Origin: an uncultured beta proteobacterium
Lineage (GTDB): Bacteria; Pseudomonadota; Gammaproteobacteria; Burkholderiales; Burkholderiaceae_C
Assembly (NCBI GenBank): GCA_903897925.1
Contig: CAIUDG010000024.1
Location: forward strand, 35,478-99,477
DNA: 64,000 bases
Reading direction: 5' to 3'
Shown here: piece by piece, positions 35,883 through 45,870 of the stretch
How positions within the stretch are numbered: position 1 is the first letter of the stretch
Layout of the letters: every line of letters begins with the position of its first letter
Translations under genes and position numbers: made by a program
Notes under the pieces: model-generated
The model's database searches: none
The model's input: only the letters and a program-made list of their open reading frames with translations
Told to the model about the DNA's origin: nothing

Positions 35883-38437
35883 TTATCTGGGCCGCTGCCC
35901 GGTCTGCAGCACAAAGTCCACCAGGGCCGTGGGTGCCAGCGGTCGGCTGAACAGATAACCCTGCACTTCGTCGCAGGCTTCCTGGCGCAAGAACTCCAGC
36001 TGGGCCGGCGTTTCCACCCCTTCGGCAATGGCGATGAAGCCGACGCTGTGGGCCATTTGGATGATGGCGGCAACAATCGCCCGGTCGCCCGGTCGTCCGC
36101 GTCGGTGGCAATGTCGCGCACGAAGGACTGGTCGATTTTTAGTTTGTAGACTTTGAATTTCTTCAGGTAACTGAGTGACGAATAGCCGGTGCCAAAGTCG
36201 TCGATCGACATGCGTACGCCACGCGAATGCAGGTCGTCCATGATGCCGATGGCGGCTTTCGGATTGCCCATGGTGACGCCCTCGGTCAGCTCCACCTCCA
36301 GGTATTCGGGCGGCACCTGCGCCTCATTCAGAATTTCTGTTACCAGCGCCGGCAGGTTCGGATGGCGGAACTGCACCGCCGACAGATTGACCGCCATCAC
36401 CATCGGTGGCAGACCGGCATCGAGCCAGTCGCGCAGCTGTTGAACCGCCGTGCGCATGACCCAGGTGCCGATTGGAATGATCTGGCCATTGCTTTCCGCC
36501 AGGGGCACAAATTCCGATGGCGATATCAGGCCCAGCTCGGGATGGCGCCAGCGCAGCAGCGCCTCCACGCCCAGCACCCGCTGGCCATCGATGCTGAGCT
36601 GGGGCTGGTAGTCGAGATAGAACTGGCCAAACTCCAGCGCCTGTTGCGGGCAACTCTCCAGCGTCAGCATGCGTTCGGTGTGCGACTGCATGGCGGCGGT
36701 GAAGAACTGGTAGCCGTTGCGCCCGTCCTGTTTGGTGCGGTACATCGCCGTATCGGCGTGCTGGTAAAGCATGCCGAAATCGGCGCCGTCCTGGGGGTAG
36801 ATGGCGATGCCGATGGACGGCGTGGTGGCCAGCGAGTGGTTGCCGATCAGGTAGCGCTCGGACACCGCGCTGAGCAGCTTGGCGGCCACCGTGGCGGCTT
36901 CGGCGGCGTCGGTCTCGGCCAGCACGATGACGAATTCGTCGCCGCCGACGCGTGCCACGGTATCGCTTTCACGAATCGCGCCGGTCAGGCGCTTGCCCAC
37001 TTCCACCAGCAGATCGTCGCCGGTGTTGTGGCCCAGGGTGTCGTTGACGTTCTTGAAATGGTCGAGGTCGAGAAACAGAATGGCAACATGCGACTGGTGC
37101 CGCGTGGCGGCCTGAATCGCCTGGTTCACGCGGTCATGCAGCAAGGTCCGGTTGGGCAGGCCGGTGAGGGGGTCAAAGTGGATCAGCTGGTTGATACGGC
37201 GTTCGTGTTCCACTTGCCTGGTAATGTCTTGCACCGAAGCAATCACGAAGCGGCCGTCTTCGCTGGCGATCGGTGTCAGGCCAATCTCGACCCGGAAATT
37301 GTGGCCCTGTTGGTGGCGGCCCCAGACTTCGCGTTCGCCGCCCATGGACTTCTCGGTGGGGTCCAACAGATAGCGCTGCATGCGCTGTTCGTGGACGTCG
37401 CGCTGGGCTTCGGGTATCAGGGTCTGCAGCGGCTTGCCGATCAGCGCCCCGGGCGCATAGCCGAACATGGCGTTGGCCTGTGCGTTGGTCAGTGTGATGC
37501 TGCCGTGCGCATCGACCATCACCATGCCGGTGGTCGATGCCTCTACCGCCAGCGCCAGGTTTTTGCGCGCCGCGGTCAGTTGCAAATAGGGCCGTTCCAC
37601 CGCCTCCACCACCACGGCACGGTAGATCAGCACATAGCTGATGACTTTGTAGATATGGCCGAGCACGTTGTAGGCGCCGGTCATGGTGGTGTAGAGCGTG
37701 AAGAAAAATTCGCTCATGGCCATCACGCCGACCGCGCCAAACAGCAGTGCCGCATTGAACGGCAAGGGGCCGCGCATCTTGGCCCAGAGCAGTGCGGCGG
37801 TTAGCAGATTGATGGCGATGACGAGGTATTCGAGGCCTTTTTTCAGCGCCGTCAAACCCTGGCCCGGAATGAACAGATGGGGCAGCCAGTCCTGGTGGTA
37901 AATCACGACGGCATTGATGGCAAACAGGCCGACCAGCAAGCCCGAGAAAATCACATATTTGCTGACACGGTTTAGCTGACGCTGCCAGGGCCGCACGCTC
38001 ACCAGCAGCAGTGCACTGGCCGCCAGCAGGCGTGCCGCAAGCCAGAAGTTGAGGTGCTTTTCAGAATCGTTGTGCGACAGGAAGTCCGGCATTCCGCCGT
38101 ACGAGGCGGTGTGTGAAAAATCCAGCAGCCCGACCACAAAGAACATGCAGGCCAGCAGCAGCAAATTGCCGGAGCTCTCTCCGGTGTAGGAATTCCAGCC
38201 GACCGAAAACACCAGCATGGCGACCACGATCGAGGCGGTTTCCATCAGCACATGCAGCGGCAGGTAATACGGAATGCCGCTGGACTGCGGGTCCGCCGGA
38301 ATGGCCCAGGCGATCAGCTGGCACAAGGCCAGCGCCAGCAGCAGCCCGGCCATGCGCCGCATGGCCGGGCGGTGCGATGGGTGCAACTGCCAAAAATTGG
38401 CCGCTTGCCGGGGTCTGTGCGGGCTGCCGGGTGCCAT
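35883..38437 (-). pseudogene. MASE3-PAS-GGDEF-EAL protein interrupted by an 8-bp duplication
   Basis: The gene encodes a MASE3 membrane sensor (about eight helices), PAS, GGDEF (VARVGGDEF with RESD inhibitory site) and EAL (VEALLRW, then DDFGTGYSS). After FVRDIATDADDRA the frame is lost by a tandem duplication of CGCCCGGT at 36078-36093. Removing one 8-bp unit restores IVAAIIQMAHSVG, AEGVETPAQLEFL and a stop at 35883-35885, the expected end. Without it, reading runs on through the next gene to 34658 in an out-of-frame tail. The catalytic parts before the break remain; the last EAL quarter is altered. The start at 38437 is the first ATG past the MCP stop. It could be a true pseudogene, a phase-variable gene or a read error. 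Confidence 0.8.
36078..36093. repeat. 8-bp tandem duplication causing the frameshift
   Basis: CGCCCGGT occurs twice head to tail inside the EAL-coding part. A related but imperfect third unit (CGTCCGCG) follows. The copy number sets the reading frame: one unit gives an intact EAL domain, two break it. This is the typical geometry of slipped-strand change. Confidence 0.85.
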
Positions 38438-38459
38438 GGTGCCGCAGGCTGGTTGGCGC

Positions 38460-40988
38460 CTAGTAGGGCCTGAAGTTGCTGCCGTTGGCGTGCACGGCAC
38501 GCGTTGCCAGCGGAATGCTCAGCCGTGGCACCGCTGCCGGCCTGGGGGCTGCTGCAGGGGCGCTATCGCCGGTGCGGAAAAAGCCGATCGATTGCTGCAG
38601 CTGTCCGGCCTGCGCCGACAGCTCTTCACTGGTGGCGGCCAGCTGTTCGGAGGCCGAGGCGTTTTGCTGCGTCGACTTGCTCAGCTGGCCCATGGCCTCG
38701 CCAATGTGCACCACGGAATGGCTTTGTTCTTCGCTGGCAGCGGCAATCTCCTGCACCAGCTCGGAGGTCTTTTGAATACTCGGCTCAATTTCGTCGAGAA
38801 GTTTGCCGGCGCGCTCGGCGGTGGTCACGCTGCTGCCGGCCAGTTCACTGATTTCCTTGGCGGCTTCCTGGCTGCGTTCGGCCAGCTTGCGCACCTCGGC
38901 GGCGACCACGGCAAAGCCTTTGCCATGCTCGCCGGCGCGTGCCGCCTCGATGGCGGCGTTCAGGGCCAGCAGATTGGTCTGGTAGGCAATGTCGTCGACG
39001 ATGCCGATCTTGGCGGCAATCTGCTTCATGGCGCTGACCGTCTTGTTCACTGCGGCACCGCCATCGCTGGCTTCCTGGCTGGCCTTGGAGGCCATGCCGT
39101 CGGTGACCTTGGCGTTGTCGCTGGTCTGGTTGATGGAGGTCGAGATCAATGCAATCGCGCTGGTGGTCTGGTCTACTGAGGCGGCTTGCTGGCTGGCGGC
39201 CTGTGACAGCGATTGGGCGGTGGCGCTGACCTGGTGGGCGGCGCCGCTCAGGGCATCGGCGGCATCGCGCACTTCGGCCATCACGCGGGTCAGGTTTTCG
39301 GCGGTGGCGTTGGCGCTGTCCTTGACGGTGCCCAGCAGGCCGGCATAGCTGTGTGTGATGCGCTGGGTCAGGTCGCCATCGGCGAAGGCGCGCAGCACCC
39401 GGGCAATATCGGTCAGGCCCTGCTCGTTGGTTTCCAGCAGTTGGTTCATGCCGCTGGACAGCGTCGAGAAGAAGCCGGAGGTATTGTTCGGCTTCAGGCG
39501 CTGGCTGAAGTCACCCTGCGTGGCGGCCCGCACCAGCGCGTCAATTTCGTGCTCGGCGGCGAGCTGTTCGGTGACATCGTCCCATTGCCCGACCGTGCCC
39601 AGCCGTTCGCCGTTGTCGGCTACCACGGCGGTGGTGTTCAGGTCATACATGCGGCCACCAAGGTTGATGCGCGACTGGGTGGAGCCCTTGAGCTGGCGCA
39701 GGCGCGCCAGCGCGGCGGGGGGATCGGGATAAAACATGCCGATGTTTCCGCCCTCGACTTTTTCCGGGTCAAAGCCGGGAATCTGCCGCGCAAAGCCCTC
39801 GCGGTGCAGGCGCAGGTTGTCGCGCAGCGCGTGGTTGATGTAGAGAATGGTGCCGTCGTCGTTGGCGATGCGCACCGGCACCGTAACGTGGTCCAGTGCG
39901 GCCCTGACGCGGGCGTTGGAACGGGCCGCAGCGTCGGCGTGCATCATGAGTTCGCGGGCCCGTTCGGCGGCCTCGGTCACGGCCTGCTTTTCGCCGGGCA
40001 GGGCTTCCATGCGGGCCTCGAACTGGCCTTGCACATATTGCGCAATGACTTCGACCAAGCGCGCATTCATGGCGACATGGGCGTTGACCATGTCGTTGAC
40101 GTTCTGCGCCATTTCCCGGAACGCCCCAGAGAACGCAGCCGCAGGCATTTGGTGGCTGATTTCACCCAGCTCATTGTGTTTGCGCGCCATTTCGATCTGC
40201 GCGGCTTCAAAGGCCACCAGGGTGGACTGCATCTCGCCCATGGAGCGCAGCAGCTGGCCGGTTTCGTCCGGCGCGTCGCTGCTGACGTGGCTGGTCAGAT
40301 CGCCGTTGGCGACGCGTTTGGCTTCGTCCAGCGCCTGGGCCAGTGGCCGGGTGATGCTGCGTGTGATCAGCAGGGCGCAGGCTGCGCCCAGCAGTACCGA
40401 CAGGCCGCCCAACACCAGCAGCAAGTTGCGGGCGCGGTCGTTGGCGGCTTTGATCGGTGTGGCCGATTCATCCAGCGCCTTGCGCTGCAGGTTGAGCAGC
40501 TGTTCGACCTTTTCCAGGTAGATTTTGGAAGTTGGAACAAACGTTGTTTCAAGCAGCTTGTCGGCCTCCTCGGCCTTGCCGTCCTTTTTCAGGCGGCTGA
40601 CTTCGTCCCGCGAGGCCAGATAGGTCTTGCGAATCACGCCGATTTCCTCGTACAGGGCGCGTTCGCCGTCGCTGACCATCAGGTCGCCGACTTTCTTTTG
40701 GATTTCGGTGGTGTCCGAGCCCGATTTTTTCGCCTCTTCGGCGAAGAAAGTGGCCAGGCTGGCGTCACTGCTCTTGGCGATGGCGGTGGTGCGGCGGACC
40801 GCCGTGTGGATATTGCGGTACCAGTCGGAGATCAGGCGTTCCTTGGCCAGCGGGGCTTCTATCAGCCCCTGGGTTGCTGACGAGGCAGTTTGCAGTTGCC
40901 AGACACCGACCATGGTCGTCAGCAGGCAGAACACCAGCATTAATGCGAATCCCAGTGCCAGGCGGCTGCCGATGGCGAGTCTATTCAT
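38460..40988 (-). CDS. Methyl-accepting chemotaxis protein with PAS and several HAMP segments
   Basis: The 842-residue chemoreceptor has an N-terminal membrane helix, a four-helix-bundle periplasmic domain (residues about 30-190), a second helix, HAMP, a HAMP-like linker, a PAS segment (near 380-470), another HAMP-like repeat and the signalling domain with the hairpin tip [26 protein letters not shown]. It lacks the C-terminal CheR-binding pentapeptide. Its gene ends 22 bases from the start of the frameshifted GGDEF-EAL gene. The ligand is unknown; the PAS could sense redox or energy state. Confidence 0.92.
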   Translation of the reverse strand: MNRLAIGSRLALGFALMLVFCLLTTMVGVWQLQTASSATQGLIEAPLAKERLISDWYRNIHTAVRRTTAIAKSSDASLATFFAEEAKKSGSDTTEIQKKVGDLMVSDGERALYEEIGVIRKTYLASRDEVSRLKKDGKAEEADKLLETTFVPTSKIYLEKVEQLLNLQRKALDESATPIKAANDRARNLLLVLGGLSVLLGAACALLITRSITRPLAQALDEAKRVANGDLTSHVSSDAPDETGQLLRSMGEMQSTLVAFEAAQIEMARKHNELGEISHQMPAAAFSGAFREMAQNVNDMVNAHVAMNARLVEVIAQYVQGQFEARMEALPGEKQAVTEAAERARELMMHADAAARSNARVRAALDHVTVPVRIANDDGTILYINHALRDNLRLHREGFARQIPGFDPEKVEGGNIGMFYPDPPAALARLRQLKGSTQSRINLGGRMYDLNTTAVVADNGERLGTVGQWDDVTEQLAAEHEIDALVRAATQGDFSQRLKPNNTSGFFSTLSSGMNQLLETNEQGLTDIARVLRAFADGDLTQRITHSYAGLLGTVKDSANATAENLTRVMAEVRDAADALSGAAHQVSATAQSLSQAASQQAASVDQTTSAIALISTSINQTSDNAKVTDGMASKASQEASDGGAAVNKTVSAMKQIAAKIGIVDDIAYQTNLLALNAAIEAARAGEHGKGFAVVAAEVRKLAERSQEAAKEISELAGSSVTTAERAGKLLDEIEPSIQKTSELVQEIAAASEEQSHSVVHIGEAMGQLSKSTQQNASASEQLAATSEELSAQAGQLQQSIGFFRTGDSAPAAAPRPAAVPRLSIPLATRAVHANGSNFRPY

Positions 40989-41155
40989 GTATCACCCCTG
41001 TGTCCGAAATATCTGTTTCCGGCAGCCTCATTCTAGAGCCACTATTCGCTGTGCCGGTGCGAATAGCCGGGCTGCTGAAGCGGCGCCCGGATAGGCATAG
41101 AATGCGCCGACACCATGGCGGCAGCCCTGCCGCAGACACTATTCATAGGAACCCG

Positions 41156-41776
41156 ATGAGCCAACTCAAACTGCGCTATTTTGACTTCCACGGTGGCCGC
41201 GCCGAGCCGGCACGGCTGGCATTTCATATCGGCGGAATTGCTTTTGAAGACGACCGCTTTGCCTTCTCCGAGTTTGCCGAAGTGCGCAAGAGCACACCGT
41301 TTGGCCAGGTGCCGACGCTGGAAGTCGATGGCGTGCAGGTGACCCAGAGTGATGCCATTACCCGCTATGCCGGCAAGCTCGCCGGCCTGTATCCAACCGA
41401 CCCCTACCAGGCCCTGCTGTGCGACGAAGTGCTGGCGGCGGTGGAAGACGTGACGATCAAGCTGTCGGCCACCTTCGGCCTGACCGGCGAGGCCCTGAAA
41501 GAGGCGCGTCTGGCCTTGGTCAAGGGACCGCTGTCGACCTATTTGCGCTGGATGCAGGCGCAGTTGCAGGCGCATGGCGGGGAATACTTCGCCGACCAGC
41601 GGCTGACGGTGGCCGACCTGAAGGTGTTTGTGCATGTGCGCGGACTGAATTCCGGCAACCTGGACCACGTGCCCAATGACCTGGTGGCCTCGGTCGCGCC
41701 ACTGTTGAATGCGCACATGCAGCGCGTCGCCGCGACGCCGTCCATCGCCCGGTATTACGGCAGCCCGGCAGCCTAA
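41156..41776 (+). CDS. Glutathione S-transferase (sigma-like)
   Basis: The 206-residue protein opens KLRYFDFHGGRAEPARLAFHIGG, the N-terminal thioredoxin fold with catalytic Tyr at RYFDF, then GQVPTLEVDGVQVTQSDAITRY with cis-Pro and the glutathione-binding Glu/Ser-Asp. The C-terminal helical part follows with ADLKVFVHVRGL. The longer open frame upstream lacks a site; the ATG at 41156 is behind ATAGGA. Likely detoxification of electrophiles; it is not tied to the neighbours. Confidence 0.9.
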   Translation: MSQLKLRYFDFHGGRAEPARLAFHIGGIAFEDDRFAFSEFAEVRKSTPFGQVPTLEVDGVQVTQSDAITRYAGKLAGLYPTDPYQALLCDEVLAAVEDVTIKLSATFGLTGEALKEARLALVKGPLSTYLRWMQAQLQAHGGEYFADQRLTVADLKVFVHVRGLNSGNLDHVPNDLVASVAPLLNAHMQRVAATPSIARYYGSPAA

Positions 41777-41931
41777 GCGCTGGCCAGGGTCTGAACTGTG
41801 CTTGCCGCGGTGCCTCGTTCAGGCAGCGCGGCCGGCCGGCGCTGACGCCGTGATGGCGGACAGCGCAGTGTGCGCAGCGATACAATTATTCCGTGCCGCC
41901 AATATGGTTATTGGTGATGTAAGGACTGCGT

Positions 41932-43005
41932 GTGCTAACTCGATTTGGACAGTGGGCGGGCTTCCTGGAGATTGACGACGAGGTCAGTGCCACTCTGAAA
42001 GAGTTTTCCGGGGTTGTTTTGCCGCACATGGAAAGCATCATGGATGCGGTTTATTCGCGCATTACCGGTTCCGAGTCGGCGATGAAAATGTTCACCCATC
42101 CGCAGGCCATGCAGCGCGCCCGGGAACGGCAAAAATACCATTGGGTGGAATATGTATTTGTTGGCAACTTTGACAACAACTACCAGGTCGCGACGCGCGA
42201 AGTGGGCCAGACCCACTACCGCCTGGGCGTCGATCTGCGTCTCTATTCCGGTGCCTATTCGGTGGTGCTCAACGAAGTCTTGCGCCTGACCAGTGGCGTA
42301 CTGAATCCGGCCGACCTGACGCGCTACCTGTCCGCCTTGAACCGCGCTATTTTTCTGGATATCGGCCTGGCGACTTCGGTCTATTACGAGTCGCTGGTAG
42401 GGGCGCTGGAGGCGATGTCCAATGAGGTCAACTTTGCACTGGCGCGGGCCGGTGAATTCCGTGACAACGAAACCGGCAAACACATTTCCCGCATGAGCAA
42501 GATGTGCCGCGCGCTGGCGCTGGCGATTGGCAAGGACCGGAAATGGGCCGATATGCTGCAGATTGCCAGTCCACTGCACGACGTGGGAAAAATTGGTGTG
42601 CCGGACCAGGTGCTGCTGAAACCGGGACGCCTGGACGCCGACGAGCTGGAAATTATGCGCACCCATCCCGGCATCGGCGGCGGCATCATTCCGGACAATG
42701 ATTCCGAAGTTATCCGCATGGCGCGGCGTATTTCCCTGACGCACCATGAAAAATGGGATGGCTCCGGCTATCCGGCCGGGCTGCGTGGCGATGAGATTCC
42801 GCTGGAAGGCCGCATTGCGGCGATTTGCGATGTCTATGATGCGCTGGTCTCGACCCGGCCTTACAAGGCGGCCTGGCTGGCCGAGGACGCGCTGGCCTAC
42901 CTGCGGGACAATCGCGGCAGCCATTTTGAGCCGCAACTGGTGGACGCGTTTTTGTCGATTTTGCCGGCCATCAATGAGATTCAGCGGGAGTTTGCCGACG
43001 CCTGA
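41932..43005 (+). CDS. Globin-coupled HD-GYP phosphodiesterase
   Basis: The 357-residue soluble protein has an N-terminal protoglobin (residues about 10-165) and a C-terminal HD-GYP domain (about 180-350). The globin proximal haem ligand His95 is in VGQTHYRLGV, with LYSGAY following as in globin-coupled sensors, and Tyr41 (DAVYSRIT) is a candidate distal residue. HD-GYP shows LHDVGKIGVPD, the HP in THPGIGGGII, HHEKWDGSGYP and CDVYDAL. HD-GYP domains hydrolyse c-di-GMP. The start is GTG behind AAGGA. This looks like an oxygen- or gas-responsive c-di-GMP degrading enzyme; activity is not proven. Confidence 0.88.
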   Translation: MLTRFGQWAGFLEIDDEVSATLKEFSGVVLPHMESIMDAVYSRITGSESAMKMFTHPQAMQRARERQKYHWVEYVFVGNFDNNYQVATREVGQTHYRLGVDLRLYSGAYSVVLNEVLRLTSGVLNPADLTRYLSALNRAIFLDIGLATSVYYESLVGALEAMSNEVNFALARAGEFRDNETGKHISRMSKMCRALALAIGKDRKWADMLQIASPLHDVGKIGVPDQVLLKPGRLDADELEIMRTHPGIGGGIIPDNDSEVIRMARRISLTHHEKWDGSGYPAGLRGDEIPLEGRIAAICDVYDALVSTRPYKAAWLAEDALAYLRDNRGSHFEPQLVDAFLSILPAINEIQREFADA

Positions 43006-43024
43006 CGCGCCGGTGTCGGCCCGG

Positions 43025-45577
43025 CTATGCCGCCGTAAACAGCGGCAGCCGCACGAACGCCTCGGCCGCGCAGGGGCGTGCAAAGTAATAGCCCTGCAGC
43101 TGGTCGACGCCCATTTGGCTCAACAGCTGGGCGCTGCCAACGTCCTCCACGCCCTCTGCCACGGTGCTGAGCCGTAAGGCCTTGGCCAGGCCCAATATGC
43201 CTTGCACCATGCGGTAGCCGTCGTCGGTGTGCAGGCGCCGTACAAAGGAAATATCGATTTTGAGTTCGCCGATCGGTAGGTCGTGCAGCTGCGACAGCGA
43301 GGCATAGCCAGTACCAAAATCATCAATCGACAAGGTGAAGCCGGCCTGCGCCAGTTGGCGCAGGCGCTCGTCGGCATTGGCAACGTCGGCCAGCGCCACC
43401 GACTCGGTGATTTCCAGGACGATGCCGCCGGGCTGCAGGCAATAGGATTGCAGGTCGGCGAGCAGGTCGGACATGAAATCGGCGGAAAACAGCTGGCGTT
43501 TTGACACATTGATCGACATCGTCAGTTCCGGCAGCACCTGGCGCCACTCTTTGAGCGCCGCCAGGCCGGTGCGCCGGACCTGGGTGCTGAGCTCGCCAAT
43601 CAGGCCCAGGCTCTCGGCCATGGTGATAAAGCTGCCCGGCGCGACCCAGCCCAGTTCTTCGTCGTACCAGCGTGCCAGCACTTCCACGCCGGTCATGCGG
43701 GGCCGCCCGGCCAGCACCGAAGCGGCGTCGACCAGGGGTTGGAACCAGGCGGTGATCTGGCCGGCATGGATGGCCTTGGCCAGTTTGGTCTGGATGTACA
43801 GATTTTTCTTGCCGTTGCCCTTGCCGAGCACCTCGGCATAGAGCTGGAAGTTGTTGCGGCCCTGTGATTTGGCATAGAACATGGCGCGGTCAGCCTGCGC
43901 CAGCAGGGCGTCGATATCGCCGGTCGGCTCGTCGTCGGGATAGACCGAAATGCCCATGCTGAAAGAGCTGTTCATGATGATGCCGGACAGCTCCAGCGGG
44001 TCGCGCAGCGCAGCCAGCATTTTTTGTGCAACCAGGCGTTCCGCGGCCGGCTGGCCGAGGTCCGGCAACAAGGCGACAAATTCGTCGCCGCCCCAGCGTG
44101 CCAGGGTGTCGCCTTCGCGCAGGCAGCTGCGCAATGTGTGCACAATCGCGCGCAGCAATTCGTCGCCAGTCTTGTGCCCGTAGGCGTCGTTGATGTCTTT
44201 GAAATGGTCCAGGTCGATAAAGCACACGGCAATGCGTCCGCCGGAGCGCGAGGCCTGCTGGATGGCCTGGCGGATGCGGTCTTCCAGCAGAACCCGGTTC
44301 GGCAGACCGGTCAACGCATCGTGCAGTGCCATGTGGTTGATATGGCGTTCCTGCAGATAGACCTTGGTGATGTCGCGCATCACACAATGGATGGTCAATG
44401 CGCCGTCCATCTGCTGGCGCTCGACGACAAAGCGGCAGTCGATCCATTTGTCGGCATGCTCGGTCGAGCCGAAGCGAAAGCGCCCGTGGGCGTCGTCCTT
44501 GTGGCCCTTGATCAGGGCCTGGAACTGGTGTTCGAATGCGTCACGGTCGTCCGGATGGACATGGTTGACCAAGGGGACATCGGCGGCGGCGGCATTGCCA
44601 ACCAAAATGCGCCAGCCAGCATTGGCATTGCGCAGCCGGCCCTCGGCATCGAGTTCCAGTACGCCTTCTTCCAGCAGGTCGAGCGTGCGCACGATCGAAT
44701 GGTTTTGTTCGGCCAGGTGCTTCTCGTTGAGCAGCGCCACATGCAGCGCCTCAAACGGCTGGCGCACGCTGGACCTGAATATCGCCCGGTAGATGAAGAA
44801 GTAGCCCACGATCTTGTACAGGTGGCCTACCAGGTTGAACAGGTCGCCATGCGAGCGGTACAGGGTGAAACACAGTTCGGACAGCGCCGCCAGAATCGCC
44901 GCCAGCAGCAGGTTGGCCAGCGTGCTTTGGTAGTTGCGCAACAGCCTGCGCAGCATCCACAGGGCGGCGCAGCTGTACAGCGTGACCAGCACATATTCGT
45001 AGCCGACCTTGTTCGCCGTCAGGCCGCGGATGGGTACATAAAAACTCGGCACCATGTCCATGTGGTACAGCGCCGCCCAGTACACCAGCACCACGTAGAG
45101 CAGTACCCCGGCGGCCATCCAGAAACGGCTGCCCGCACGCTGGAGCGGGGCGCTGAAACCGAGCGCCGAAATACACAGGCCGATGGCCGGCAGGGTGCGC
45201 GCAGCGAGCCAGAATGTGATCGACTTTTGCACTTCGGCCGGCGTGATCATGTAGGGCATGCCCGGCACCGACAGCATGTGGGCAAAGTCCAGCAGACCGG
45301 TGCCAAACAGCAGCACCCCGAGCAGCACCAGGTGGCCGGGACGTTCCGAGGCGTAGGCGTTCCAGACTATGCCGGCGCCGAGCATGGCGATCACAATGGC
45401 CGCCATTTCCATGACGGTGTGCACGATCAGGTACTGCGGGATGAGGAAGTCCATCCCGTTGAATTCGCCCCACAGCGCGGCATAGCCCAGGGCCGCCACC
45501 ATTGCGCTGACCAGCACCCAGCGCAGTGGTCGTATATCTAGCGGTGCTGCAGCACCGTCTCTCCCCCCCTGAGTCAT
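43025..45577 (-). CDS. MASE3-PAS-GGDEF-EAL membrane protein
   Basis: The 850-residue protein has a MASE3 sensor (about eight helices; HTVMEMAAIVIAMLGAG, then GLLDFAHMLSVPGMPY), PAS, GGDEF (RWGGDEF intact, REGD inhibitory site) and EAL. The EAL motif reads EVL (GVEVLARW) with the metal-binding Glu retained, and DDFGTGYAS and AEGVED are in place, so phosphodiesterase activity is possible. It converges with the globin-HD-GYP gene, separated by 19 bases. It is a paralogue of the frameshifted gene at 35883, with the same sensor type. Confidence 0.92.
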   Translation of the reverse strand: MTQGGRDGAAAPLDIRPLRWVLVSAMVAALGYAALWGEFNGMDFLIPQYLIVHTVMEMAAIVIAMLGAGIVWNAYASERPGHLVLLGVLLFGTGLLDFAHMLSVPGMPYMITPAEVQKSITFWLAARTLPAIGLCISALGFSAPLQRAGSRFWMAAGVLLYVVLVYWAALYHMDMVPSFYVPIRGLTANKVGYEYVLVTLYSCAALWMLRRLLRNYQSTLANLLLAAILAALSELCFTLYRSHGDLFNLVGHLYKIVGYFFIYRAIFRSSVRQPFEALHVALLNEKHLAEQNHSIVRTLDLLEEGVLELDAEGRLRNANAGWRILVGNAAAADVPLVNHVHPDDRDAFEHQFQALIKGHKDDAHGRFRFGSTEHADKWIDCRFVVERQQMDGALTIHCVMRDITKVYLQERHINHMALHDALTGLPNRVLLEDRIRQAIQQASRSGGRIAVCFIDLDHFKDINDAYGHKTGDELLRAIVHTLRSCLREGDTLARWGGDEFVALLPDLGQPAAERLVAQKMLAALRDPLELSGIIMNSSFSMGISVYPDDEPTGDIDALLAQADRAMFYAKSQGRNNFQLYAEVLGKGNGKKNLYIQTKLAKAIHAGQITAWFQPLVDAASVLAGRPRMTGVEVLARWYDEELGWVAPGSFITMAESLGLIGELSTQVRRTGLAALKEWRQVLPELTMSINVSKRQLFSADFMSDLLADLQSYCLQPGGIVLEITESVALADVANADERLRQLAQAGFTLSIDDFGTGYASLSQLHDLPIGELKIDISFVRRLHTDDGYRMVQGILGLAKALRLSTVAEGVEDVGSAQLLSQMGVDQLQGYYFARPCAAEAFVRLPLFTAA

Positions 45578-45632
45578 GGACGTTCTCCCTGCTGGTGCTT
45601 ACGGCTTGGACGCTGGCGTGCAAACCGCATAG

Positions 45633-45668
45633 CTATGGATCTATTTATGGATCTACTTATGGCGCTGA
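45633..45668. repeat. Short 12-bp imperfect repeats
   Basis: CTATGGATCTAT, TTATGGATCTAC and TTATGGCGCTGA lie in tandem in the 293-base gap between two divergent c-di-GMP genes. I see no gene in the gap; an overlapping 79-codon frame has no site or domain. The repeat may be a regulatory site or slippage product. Confidence 0.5.
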
Positions 45669-45870
45669 TTTTGGCACACGCGCTGCGCTGCCTGGCCGCC
45701 CGCCCCGTCGCCTCTATGCCAGGCATTTTTAGCGTGCCGGCGCTGCCTGCTTCGGCCTATAAACACCAGCCAAAGCATGGATATGGGCGCCAGAAAATTG
45801 ATCCGATCGGGGCCTGGGAATACCATCTGACGGGCCCAGACTCCTGGCAGCCTATTCACAAGGGGACTAC

